From Oasisia sp. SBJ-2009 (Eukaryota; Annelida; Polychaeta; Sabellida; Siboglinidae), in contig OZ024856.1 in the NCBI GenBank assembly GCA_964017155.1, positions 40,428,045-40,492,044 of the forward strand: DNA of 64,000 nt, given 5' to 3'. Every line of letters starts with the position of its first letter. The first letter of the stretch is position 1. The translations under genes and the position numbers were made by a program. The notes under the pieces are model-generated. The model ran no database searches. It saw nothing but the letters and a program-made list of their open reading frames with translations, and had not been told where the DNA came from. Shown piece by piece: positions 12,601 through 58,132 of the stretch.

Positions 12601-12667
12601 GTACACTGGCTCATTTCATTCGCCATTTATGGGCAGATTTGATTTGAAGAAAATGAAGAAAGCATAA
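6550..12667 (+). CDS. APMAP: Adipocyte plasma membrane-associated protein, complete nine-exon gene
   Basis: Strictosidine-synthase-like six-bladed beta-propeller protein. The vertebrate orthologue is a type II membrane glycoprotein with arylesterase activity on model substrates and a link to adipocyte differentiation. Nine exons join by GT-AG introns into 424 residues (human about 416): 6550-6671, 7332-7451, 8060-8175, 8545-8637, 9106-9219, 9933-10095, 11255-11389, 11747-11936 and 12446-12667. All phases are consistent. Residues 1-41 are a polar cytosolic tail and about 45-67 one hydrophobic anchor. The family signatures FENEILGPES (105-114), FTDSSAKWQR (219-228), NGVQLSP (265-271) and PDNIRPSSDGGYW (310-322) are all present. 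N252-V-T is a possible glycosylation site. The start is supported by an in-frame TGA at 6529-6531 with no ATG between. The gene converges on TRIP11, whose stop lies 4.4 kb away. Confidence 0.95.
7332..7451 (+). CDS. APMAP: APMAP exon 2 (membrane anchor)
   Basis: The acceptor follows ctcttttacag and the donor is GTAACT; phase 2 at both ends. It encodes a W-T-T-L-I-R lead-in and a Leu/Val/Ile-rich helix of about 23 residues, then a PAPINP stretch that enters the lumenal or extracellular domain. Confidence 0.94.
7945..8035. repeat. Three tandem copies of a ~29-bp unit in APMAP intron 2
   Basis: Successive units share cttaac(c/t)ttaacactaga and agtagaac. They end about 25 bases upstream of the exon 3 acceptor. 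Confidence 0.75.
8060..8175 (+). CDS. APMAP: APMAP exon 3
   Basis: Acceptor tattaacag, donor GTAATA, phase 2 in and 1 out. It carries the conserved EPPKLEG entry segment and the ERLFEN/GPESI motif that starts the first propeller blade in APMAP proteins. Confidence 0.95.
8545..8637 (+). CDS. APMAP: APMAP exon 4
   Basis: Acceptor ctatccag, donor GTGTGT, phase 1 at both ends. It encodes YTGTRDGKIVDI, the counterpart of the family's FTGTADGR.V blade strand. Confidence 0.94.
9106..9219 (+). CDS. APMAP: APMAP exon 5
   Basis: Acceptor cttgaag, donor GTGAGT, phase 1 at both ends. It contains the CGRALGLR segment matching the family's CGRPLGIR, then a blade strand ending GLFKIS. Confidence 0.95.
9445..9528 (+). 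mobile_element. Probable 3' end of a non-LTR retroposon
   Basis: A short hairpin-like tccc(g)gtccggga segment followed by caataaagtt and a run of ttgta repeats is the usual look of a CR1/L2-type retroposon terminus with a simple-repeat tail. No coding part is visible upstream. Confidence 0.5.
9933..10095 (+). CDS. APMAP: APMAP exon 6 (propeller core)
   Basis: Acceptor ctctttcag, donor GTACAC, phase 1 in and 2 out. It encodes FLNNLDID and IIYFTDSSAKWQRNEF, among the most conserved stretches of the strictosidine-synthase-like fold. Confidence 0.96.
10148..10465 (+). mobile_element. tRNA-derived SINE (family A), best copy
   Basis: The head has a recognisable pol III promoter: an A-box-like tggctcaggtg near 10157 and a B-box-like GGTTTGAATCC near 10201. 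The body shares several blocks with the fragments at 3140 (same strand) and 32028 (opposite strand), and ends ggatactgtgctatatcaga. It lies in APMAP intron 6. Three copies in one window indicate an abundant family. Confidence 0.82.
11255..11389 (+). CDS. APMAP: APMAP exon 7
   Basis: Acceptor acttccag, donor GTACTG, phase 2 at both ends. It encodes FANGVQLSPDEDFVLVAETT, near-identical in pattern to vertebrate APMAP, with an N-V-T sequon upstream. Confidence 0.96.
11747..11936 (+). CDS. APMAP: APMAP exon 8
   Basis: Acceptor gtcacag, donor GTACAG, phase 2 in and 0 out. It contains FVENLPGLPDNIRPSSDGG followed by the aromatic pair YW and the FDFLASRPW segment, all landmark APMAP sequences. Confidence 0.96.
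12446..12667 (+). CDS. APMAP: APMAP exon 9 (C-terminus)
   Basis: Acceptor tgttttacag, phase 0, ending in TAA after a short Lys-rich tail. It encodes the last blade, with the EVNEHEGVLYTGSFHSPF motif that matches the vertebrate EVHEHDGHLYLGSFRSPF. Confidence 0.95.
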   Translation, partial: LLSMETMLKLWAPSSVVVYELNSQGEIVRSFWDVHQGRLGGCSEVNEHEGVLYTGSFHSPFMGRFDLKKMKKA

Positions 12668-12685
12668 CTACAGAAATATGCATAA

Positions 12686-12691
12686 AATAAA
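12686..12691 (+). terminator. Probable APMAP poly(A) signal
   Basis: AATAAA 18 bases after the APMAP stop codon, within an AT-rich stretch. It implies a very short 3' untranslated region; more distal signals are possible. Confidence 0.55.
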
Positions 12692-15600
12692 AATATTTAT
12701 TTGACAGAAGTTGGCAGTTTCTATAAACTGGCTGTTAGTTTATCACAAGTCATCTACTATTTGTGCAGTTATTTTTTTTATAAAAAGTAAAGTTCAGTCT
12801 GCGTTATCACTACGTCATGTGGCTGAAAATTTGTAAAATTCTATAATCATATTTAGATGATTTTTGATAATTGTATAATTTGGAATCAGTGCAAGATACC
12901 TACGAGAGTACTTGTGTGCTTCTGTCAACATTGTGACTAATAATATATATCTGCAATACAACTGAATGTGTCTCTGTGAAAGGGAAGCATAAAGAAAATG
13001 TATTGGCCTATACAACCTAAAAGTTGATATAATCTAACCATTCGCAACTACAATCAATGATATCCTGCCTGTGGTTTACTAAAAGTTTACTTTCAATGTG
13101 AGATATTAACATTTTATAGTGCATGATGACTGACTTTCCCTGTTTCTCAGTAGCTGATGTGTTGATTTCTCGTATTTCCTTTGATTCAGAGTTAGCAGCT
13201 TTTGCTGTCATACAGTGCATCTTACTGATTTGTTACCATAGCAGTTGTTACACTGCCAACACGTCCTGTGGTGCAACATAAACTATCTTCTTTCTCAGAT
13301 AAGCTAACAGGGAAGAGAAGGCATTGGTGCCTTCAGACTTTCTACAACAATGGTGCTGTCTGTGTAATACAAATTGTGTATTGTTATATTTCAAGTTATT
13401 CTAGTAAACTGCTGAGCGTAATATTCTTGTTTGTATTTTTAATGGTTAATTTTATAAATTCCTACCTGTTTAGGCCCAGAGAGGGTCCTGTTGGTGCCCG
13501 CCTGACGGGTATGATGTTATGTATATGGCCATATATCATGATGCTGTTTTAATTAACGGGTTTTTCTTTGCGGTGGTGACTGGATATGTTATTCAGAATC
13601 ATCAGTAAATCAGCGTCATATTACTGATTATGGATACTCTGAACACTGAGAGCAGCCTTGTACAACATCAGTTTGTTCAGAGTGGATTCAGGTGCTATGA
13701 AAGTTAGGTTACTACAGTGGACCAAACTGGAAATTTTTTTTATGTAATACATACTTGCATTTTCAGAAAAATAATGATGTGTAGATTGTGAACTAAGTTC
13801 TAACAGAGGATAAGAAAAGTGATTTGGTATTATTGAAATAATTTGCTGCCAAATGTTGTCAGCGGTAAATCATTGTAGAACTAAGCAATGTGGACAGCGC
13901 TGATGTCTTTAAACAAGTTTTGTTTTGATTGTGTAGTTGATAAATGGAGATAATGAAGGTATTTAAACCTGGCTCTCAACATTGGGGACTGTATATCTCT
14001 CATGACTTGGAGATCATGTTACATATATGGGTCCTGTCTTGATGTAATTGTGAGTGACATAAAAAAAACACTGATCACTGTAAGGGTGCTTGTCGTCTTA
14101 AAAAAGGTCAACTTGGCAATAAAGTTCTTAAAAGAATAACTAGTTGAATGCCTTGTTGTGGAGTCAACCCCAATGATATAACATAATATGCAATACTTGC
14201 ATTTTAAGTAAAATGATAATGTAGAGATGGGTGATCTAAGTTCTAACATTGTGGGAATGAATGTATAGGATAAGAAAAGTGATCTGGTATTACTGATCTA
14301 TTTTGCTGCAAATGTTATCAGCTGTAAATCGTTGCGGAACTAAGAAAACTGATGTCTTTAAAGTAGGTTTTAGAGCTAATAATAGTGTACACGTGTAGTA
14401 TTATGTTACAAAAGTATATTCTTTCTTTTAGTTTTTATTTCCTAGTTGGCCTGAGAGCCAATCAGTGTCACCACCCTATTCTGGGATGAGGCTGCCCTAG
14501 TGGCAACATTGGCAGAGCATTAATATCCCCGGCAGGTGTGAGAGGCTAAAGAGTGCTGCCACCTCACGGAGCCTGGGTAATCGAGGCTATGAACATTTGC
14601 ATTTGACATGAATGCTACCATTCGTGCAAACATCATAAATTCTGCTTGCATGTCTTCAGGTTATGTTCTACCGTAATCTTGCCCTATACATATGTTGTGT
14701 TTTGCATACAATATGGCAGACACAAATTGTAGTAGTGAATACATAATCCTTAAGTTGACAACAGCAAGACCTTTACAAGACCTTTACCGCGTTTAATTAA
14801 TGATCATGTACATAGCATTGTACAAACAAACTACACCCACACACACTTGTGTATATACAATACCAATCACCAACCAGGAATGTACTGATATGTATACCAA
14901 CATAAACTTCAAACGTACCATCGCATTCTAACCACAATAACCCAGACGTAATCACTACACCAAGATATTTACAAACATTATTTCCTCAATTGATGTTTAT
15001 CATATGGCGTAGGAGTAGAACAGTTTTAAGTATAATTGTAACTGAAGTTTACGAACGTCTCCCCAGTTACCATGGTAACATTGTCCTTCAAGGACCTTTT
15101 ACTGGAAAGACACAATAAGATCATTGGATGAATCAGTCCAGCATACTAATTTGTTAGTTTGTCAATTTTATGGAACACTAACCTATGCCCAGTTGTTACT
15201 TTTACTTTATATTGGGAACTTTTTAAAAGCACAGCTCTAGCGATGGCCTCCTTATTTCAAAGTCAACAATGTTTTGCACTGTCCACCCAACACTGGAATT
15301 CTGAATGCTAAAAAACGGCTTTAAAAATGACAGCCGTTAAGAGCCAGATTCGGGTAAGTCGACATGGTTGCCAAGACATTACCCACCATGGAACCTAGTT
15401 CTGATACCCACAATTCACAGTAGCATCAATGCGTACTGGTACCGTTTCCACCTTATAGATGGCGCCACTGTTTCAATTTATTTTACATATAGTGACATCC
15501 AAACCATCACCCACTGACACGCAAGGCTGCATGGTTTATGGACTAGCTAGACTAGATTCATCCTTAACATGACCCATCATTGATAATGATTTCATTCTGT

Positions 15601-17040
15601 GGTCAAGGAGCATTCGTGGGAACAATTGACAAATGTAATGTCACCACAATGTTTTAAAAACCTGTATTGTTTTTTAGTTTCTAAATTGACAATATTATAA
15701 AGAATCTACTCCCTAATTTGTACTGGCACAACACTGTTTATTGATATTCTGCCGAATGCAAAGCTTCAAAACGTTCAATGTTGTCTGTCAGTTGATAATA
15801 AAGTAAACAAGATGTGTGATTCCGAACAGACCCTGGACAGAACAAATTCAGTCAGTTGTCCGATAAATCGCAGCAATTCTTGACATAACTAATTACATAA
15901 GTATCTTTCACCGGGTTGATTGCTTCATAAATAATTTATTGAACTGGGGCCTTTAGGGCACTGCTACTATGGTATTTATTTTTAAAACTGCGATTGTCTT
16001 GCACTGATACGGGTGAATATACTAGCAATAACTTATTACTGAGCAGTTGCATACATGAACCATTCCCTCTCAGAACTGTGAGGTAGAAATATGATACACA
16101 CACGCCACTTCCTGTTGCAAGTTTCAGTTTTTCATTTCACTGAGAACAATGTATTGAGAGGGGAAAATCAGAAGTCCGATTCACCAATGAAAAAAGAACA
16201 AGAACAAGACGTTCTGGTGTTTTAAAAAACCCAGTTTCTCGATGAGAACTTTTCACCATTAAATAGAACCCAGCATAAACATGTGCCTGAACCAAATGTT
16301 ACCAGCGTCAAGGAAATGTTTGTTGTTGTATTTGTGCAGTTTGACTTGATCAAGTACATCTACTAGATGGTGAATGTGTGCAAGGATCAGGCATGAATGT
16401 ACACCCTCGGATACCACAGCATAGAGCACACACTGCCTGTGTACTGACCATGTCTGACAAAGTGCCTGGCAATGTTGGCATCCACATTTGTGCTATTAAT
16501 GAAGTCACAGAATCTCAAACATGATCCTGTTACAGCTGTAGCGTCCAGTGTTTGGGACAAAGACAAACTGACATACGTCATTTCCTCGGGCAATTCTGTA
16601 TTACACAAACAAAACCTCCTCTGGCAAACTGATCATGTGGTGGCTTGTCTTGTTTCTGAAAACCAACACGGCTAATAATTTCACTTATTTCACTTTCACA
16701 ACTTCAGGATTCTCCCATGTGATTTCTACCAAGGGCAGTGTCAGATGAACCTGGGCAGTCCCACTGAGCACAACCAACCACAACAGTTCCACTTAGTCTC
16801 ACTAGTTTTGTCACTTTGGATGATGTTGATCCAATCCTTTCTGCACAAGTACTGAACACATACACGGCAGTGAGCGTGAACCGACACGTGGCGCCATCTA
16901 GCAGACAACGCAAGTACTGTGTTGCATGTGGCGCCACCTGGTGGAGCAACTTAATAAATCGAGGCTGTGCCGGAAATGACATGACGATGAGTCCTGCTGA
17001 CTGCTTGACCATGCACATGCACGACACCACCAGATGGCGC
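12692..17040. other. Intergenic interval between APMAP and TRIP11
   Basis: No gene is supported; the few open frames are short and motif-free. The left part carries a diverged direct duplication (about 13770-13925 against 14215-14365). The right part must contain the TRIP11 3' untranslated region; candidate AATAAA signals for the - strand are at 15975-15980, 15935-15940 and 15737-15742, none decisive. Confidence 0.55.
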
Positions 17041-52134
<35,094 letters not shown>

Positions 52135-52525
52135 CTGCAATGACACGAATCGAGTAAGAGTGGGCTGGTCACTGCCCCGCCAAACCGCCCTACGACACAC
52201 CTTGATTAACACAAGTGTGTCGGTTTTATTCCTGGTCACACATTTACAGATCACGTCTGCAGAATGCTGTGCAACTGAACACTGCAGATCATCGAGGGGG
52301 TTAGGGGGTGACGTAATCAGTGGGGGGTAATCTTGTTGCAAATGTTTTGCTGGAAGTAGTTGGACACTGGTTAAGACTTGCTGATGTCTCCCTATTGCAC
52401 CAGTGGAGGTGGATTAATTATACGCCCTGACACAGCAGTATGAGTCAACATGGTGTGGGAGACATCGACGTGAGACTACATTTTCAAACATGTAAATTTG
52501 AAACATTCGTTTGCGGTGCTGCTAT

Positions 52526-52725
52526 NNNNNNNNNNNNNNNNNNNNNNNNNNNNNNNNNNNNNNNNNNNNNNNNNNNNNNNNNNNNNNNNNNNNNNNNNNN
52601 NNNNNNNNNNNNNNNNNNNNNNNNNNNNNNNNNNNNNNNNNNNNNNNNNNNNNNNNNNNNNNNNNNNNNNNNNNNNNNNNNNNNNNNNNNNNNNNNNNNN
52701 NNNNNNNNNNNNNNNNNNNNNNNNN
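52526..52725. other. Assembly gap, exactly 200 N
   Basis: The round size suggests a placeholder rather than a measured gap. It borders a GAGT microsatellite and lies within the intron upstream of TRIP11 exon a. Confidence 0.99.
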
Positions 52726-52945
52726 GAGAGTGAGAGAGAGTGAGAGAGAGAGAGAGTGAGTGAGTGAGAGAGAGAGAGAGAGTGAGTGAGTGAGAGAGAG
52801 AGAGAGAGTGAGTGAGAGAGAGAGTGAGTGAGTGAGTGAGTGAGTGAGTGAGTGAGTGAGTGAGTGAGTGAGTGAGTGAGTGAGTGAGTGAGTGAGTGAG
52901 TGAGTGAGTGAGTGAGTGAGTGAGTGAGTGAGTGAGTTAGAGAAT
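52726..52945. repeat. (GAGT)n/(GA)n microsatellite at the gap edge
   Basis: GA runs alternating with gagt, then about 33 gagt units. It probably caused the assembly break. Confidence 0.97.
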
Positions 52946-54660
52946 GTTGGATAGGACAGAGACAATACATAGCCTGAGCTCTCAAATGTTACCTCATGCT
53001 CAAAATGCAACAAATCCTGGCAGGACACACACGTGTACCCTCCTAGCAAACGCACCACCAGCAAGGTGGACACCAGCGAAATGAATCCTTACGACGCGCA
53101 GGTGTAACCTTAGCACCCGCCCCCTCCATTGGCAACACCAGGAATGGTGGCAAAACGTACTAGAGCACACAGCAATAAACATCTACCTGTGGCCTCACTG
53201 ACACACACACACCCTACCTGACTATAACAAGTGCTAGCCAGTGTCATCACGTTACAAGGGCAGACTTAACTAAGTTCTCTGTCAGCCTGCAGTGTCTGTC
53301 CCAAGCAAGAGCAGTACTTCTACCCCTGTCACACACAAGGGTGCTTCCCGAATGGCTGCGTGTGTTTTTCCAACACAAACAACCATGTTTGATGTGTGTT
53401 AACCAAAGGTCGCTGTAGGCAGACTCAGACCATGCATAACTTAAAATTCAAACTCACTGTGATCCGAGGGTAGAATTCCTGCATTCGTTTCATTCTACTG
53501 ATCCAGTTTCAAGTTTCATTACAACGGGGTTAACTACTCAGTTTGTGTCACTGTGTTTCTATGGCAACTGTCCAATTGCGAAAAAACAGAATAAAGTATG
53601 CATCAGTATGGCGCTGAATTGTTCTCAAGTCATGTGACAATGGTGGATTTTGCAGTGACTGTGACACGTGGGACTTATTTTAATAAATTAAACACTGACA
53701 TTCAGAGGTTTGACATCTGCTGAGTGATATGGCTGTTCAAAGTTCATGACAAACGCATGAAGAACAAAACCCCTTGGCACAAAACCGTTGGAAATAATCC
53801 CATTGGCAAAACAAATATTTCTTCTCACTGACAAAACCCCTCAGAGAAACCACTTGTGGACAAAACCGCTTTTGACAAAACCCCTCATGCATTCAAGGAC
53901 AAAACACCTCATCTTTTTAAGGTTTGAGTTATATAAAATTGGCTCAATCTCAATCAAATGCAATAGTTTAGTCAGAGCAAGGAATCACTCGATGGCCAGG
54001 GAGGGAATGTTATTAAAAACAAATAAGTCTTGAGTCTTTTGGGAAAGATGGCTACTGGCTTTGATGATTCATAGCAATATGGCATTGACCCCCGACTTTG
54101 GGTGCAGCAACATATAATGTATATTTGCCAATGTTAAACTTCGTTTTGGAATACCATAATCATACATACTGTAGACAAACACATAGTGCAGAATCTACCA
54201 GAACATACATACAATCCCATGGGCCATTGGCCTTCCACCAAAATCATCACCCTCGATGTGTCTTTACAATGTTGTGTTGTGAAGAAGCACGTTACATTTG
54301 TTGCCAGTTCGTAAAACCAATGTCAATCTACAGGTCAACCCAAGTGTTAGGAATGTACAACACTTTACATGGTTCACATCTGCATCTACCCAGCTAAAGA
54401 CAGACCACATCTGTGATGGCACCCAATTATACATTAAAACACATTCATTCTGTGCCCACAGGTACACCCAATTAGTCTTGGCAGGTATCAATATGCATGT
54501 TACACCCTTTATATGGCTTACCAAGATACATCACATGGAAGCAAGTAACACAGATTAAATATAATTACAACTTACTAATTCAACAAATCTACAAAGCAAC
54601 TAATCAACCTTGCCTGAAATATCCCAAAACGTCAGTTAGTAGGTGCATGCATGTACAACT

Positions 54661-54704
<44 letters not shown>

Positions 54705-54870
54705 CATACATATATCACATGTGTCCATGTGATCTGAAGCAAGCATGTACATCTCCTTCCAAATGAGCCGACCAACAAACATGTCCAGATCCAACAGTTA
54801 AAACCACCAAGAATAACCACACAACAGTCATACATCCACTGTAAAAATATAAAATCAACAAACCAGAAAC
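52946..54870. other. Unannotated sequence 5' of TRIP11 exon a
   Basis: No exon resembling the GMAP-210 N-terminus is visible on the - strand. A patch at 53770-53910 has diverged acaaaacccct units. TA run at 54664-54700. Confidence 0.5.
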
Positions 54871-54879
54871 TGGAGCCCT

Positions 54880-55335
54880 GTTCGTCGGACTTGACGATCC
54901 ACGTCAACACGACATGTCACCGACGTCGACGCCGCATGTCAACACCAAACCGACAGTGAGATCTACCTGAGCCCGACACTGCCACCGACGCTGTGTGGCA
55001 TTCACCTGTTGCCAAGATAAATATGCACGTCCCATAAACTGGCTTTATAATTTAGACGCGGCTATTGTCCCCGCCGCGCTGTCAGTACTCCACCGTCTTT
55101 ATCGGCGTGGTTATTAATCACGACGCGCTTGTCTTTAATGGCGCTGGCATCTGCAACTGTGATCAAAGCCCGCACCAGCTTGTGCGGCTGACGGGCGACG
55201 ATTTGCATACGGTGCCATAAAGCTTGTTCACCGGCCAATGTCTGCCTCACGCGTCTTCGGCAGTGCGTTTAACTGCTGCAGGTAGATCGACGCCAGCGTC
55301 AAACAATGTACACCGACGATCCAAGGATCAAAGTC
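54880..55335 (-). other. CpG-rich coding-like island, frame broken
   Basis: Base composition changes sharply to GC- and CpG-rich. On the - strand, 55335-55240 reads FDPWIVGVHCLTLASIYLQQ and on for about ten more residues, then stops. A second frame continues 55250-55062 for 62 residues with LAGEQALWHRMQIVARQPH. The amino-acid make-up looks like real protein, but I do not recognise the family. It could be a decayed transposon gene, a transferred fragment or contamination. Confidence 0.35.
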
Positions 55336-56465
55336 AATGGTACATGAAGATAAAACGTTGTCATGTTAGTATCAATTATGGCCGGTACTTATGTTAAATG
55401 CGAAGGACATCCATCCAGGTGATAAACAGTCCACATTGAAGCATAAAACACTATGGTGGAAAGGAACCAAGGAACCTGTCAGACTGACCTCACTTGGACA
55501 TCATTCTGATGACATAACCCATCTTGATAACCTTGAGGAGAAAACCCTAATTGAGTAAACAAATAGACTTGGGGAGGGACTTTTAATTACACAGTCCACT
55601 GACTAATGACTACCACAGAGACTCAAACTGAAACAATGATGTCATACACCACAGGAGAAGAAAGCCACCCACAGCCAGAGAGATAGAAGGCCATAAGATA
55701 AAACCACCCAGCAAGAAAGCCCAATGACAACCACACAGTCAACCTACAACCCCCACCCCCACCCCAATATAAAAACATTACTCATTGCCATGACTACCAC
55801 CAGCAGGTTGCTTGTACTAGGCAACCGAGTGAGTCAATACATCATCCACACTTCGCCAGTGTACCATATCGCCGCATATTTGTTTGCTGTTTCTAAACGA
55901 TTAATCTGTCAAAAATTTTGAAATCGATATGTAAACTATGGTAAGACCATAGGTCGACCTTGTCCATTTTCATGAGAGTAATGGACAGGCAGTGATAATG
56001 CTGTAGTTTGCAGCAGGATGCAATCACGACACATGTGAGTGTATTGCGTACAGTTTGACTAAAAAATGTATGAATAGAGCTAATGTGCATTAAGGAAAGA
56101 AACATATTTCAACAACTTTGTTTTATTTGTCCCAAAGAGGAACATAGAAAATTACGTTACAGGACTATGTCACAGAAACAGTCACACAATTCGAAATAAA
56201 GTCACAGGAAAACAAATTACAATTTCAATAGAATAAATAATATAGATTATAATATTGGAATGTAAATAACAAAATTAGACCTAGAAAAGATAAATGCATT
56301 GAAATGCTCCCTATTTTAAAAAATACCAGCAAATTATCTGTGCTTACAGTTGACTACATTGTTATGTATGCTAAAAATCATAAAATAATGCTGGCAAGGA
56401 GAATATAAACATTGGCTATTCGTAGAGAAACCATAGAGAAACTTGAAGTACAGCTCACCATTACA

Positions 56466-57005
56466 CAGGGTCCGTACACATCTGGACATTTGAAATTGAA
56501 GGCAATTCAAGACTTTTCAAGGCTATTTGAAAAAGAAATTCAAGACTGTTTTAACGACATATGTACTGTTAAGCGCAGTAAATTAAGTTGACATTATTTT
56601 TTTACTCGACTAAGAAAACAATGGTGCCAACCGCAATGCAATGCTGACTGTCCAATGTGCACATGGGATGCTTTTGTGCATAGGCTTTTCCTTTTCCAGC
56701 TGTTATTCGTCACAACAATTGAGTCAAAACAATATTAATTTTTATTGACCACAATTAAATTCAAGGCTTTTCAAGACTACTTTGTAAAATTCAAGGATTT
56801 CAAGGCCTTGAATTTGGTCCAATCAAATTCAAGGCTTTTCAAGACTACTTTGTAAAATTCAAGGATTTCAAGGCCTTCAATTTGGTCCAATCAAATTCAA
56901 GGCTTTTCAAGACTATTTTGTAAAATTCAAGGATTTCAAGGCCTTCAATTTGGTCCAATCAAATTTAAGGCTTTTCACGACTTTCAAGGCCCCGTACGGA
57001 TCCTG
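56466..57005. mobile_element. TIR element (MITE-like) with 6-bp target duplication
   Basis: Left end CAGGGTCCGTAC and right end the inverted GTACGGATCCTG. attaca lies at 56460-56465 and again at 57006-57011. The inside is built of aattcaaggctttt and aaggatttcaaggcctt phrases, including three 68-bp tandem units at about 56760-56960. No coding capacity. Confidence 0.75.
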
Positions 57006-57973
57006 ATTACAACTTTGTAAGATACATTTAATGGTTTTACAATGTTCGGCAAAAATAACATTTTGGCCTTGACTATCATCAGCACTATTCGGCTGTAATA
57101 ACAGGATGCTACAGGGCAGGCAGGTACAGTGAGGTCTACAAGGACAGGTCTACTCAGTTGTAACACAGTCATGACTCACATCTATACTGCGTGCATGTAC
57201 CCAGTAAAGTGTCTCTGAAGAAACAACAACAAGAAATACAAGAAAACTGCCATTGGGCGACATACATAATCTCTTTGTCTGTCCAGCTTGTTTACTAGAC
57301 TGGAGAAATGTAACAGACAAAAGAAGGTAGCAAGAAAAAAGAACAGATTATTTAGATATGCATTACTATCATGAGTAGTTCATACATACAAGCACCCTGT
57401 ACTTGACGTAGTGCATTCACATTTTGTGTTTGAAAAGTACATAATTACACTTTCATTATGTACTCATTAAACAGTAAATCCAGTCATTACAGCCACCTGT
57501 CCACAATGACAGACTGAAGTCCGGAACGGCTGAACATAATGGTCACTGTGAAAAGCTCTTAACCTGCCCCATGTACTGAGAAAGAATGTTTTGCAATTGT
57601 GTTAACATATCTTATTTCTCTAATAAAATGTGTTATTTTAATTTACTGGTAGTTTTGCTCTGATAAATGCATTTCTTTGTGTGCATCAATTTTTCTTCAA
57701 AATTTATTTCGGATTACATTTCTACTGATAGATCTAATTTGTCCGTTCATTAAATGGCACTGCCAGTGCCAAAGCACTAGTGTTTTCATACACAGAAGAT
57801 CTGACAGTGATTGTAGCTACACTATAGAAGGTACAGTACCTAGTAGTACACTCTAGACCTGTCTGACTGGCTGTAGGGGTTGTACTAGTACACCAACCTT
57901 GACACTGCTCACGGAAGAAAAAACCTCACATGATTAAAACTATTTCTGGCGATGACAGAGCTGCCAGTCTCAC

Positions 57974-58064
57974 CAAAACACATCCCAGGTATTGATTTGT
58001 CTACTGGGCGGCCTGGGGCACACTGTCTTGAGTATTTATGATTAGACGTGATGAGATTGTGTAC
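57974..58064 (-). CDS. Candidate 91-nt exon, unassigned
   Basis: On the - strand a good acceptor (actgtttttgcag) is followed by 30 open codons and a donor GTGAGA in phase 1, exactly the phase TRIP11 exon a needs. The peptide (Pro/Gly/Ser-rich, not coiled coil) does not resemble a known GMAP-210 segment. Splice signals of this quality occur by chance, so this is only a candidate. Confidence 0.2.
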
Positions 58065-58132
58065 CTGCAAAAACAGTCTTGTACATAAGGCCCACCTGGC
58101 ATAGGTAGTTAGGTATTAGGTACCTGGTTTAC

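Noticed and set aside
52440..53073. Frames spanning the N gap
   Set aside because: Their length comes from unspecified bases and the GAGT repeat.
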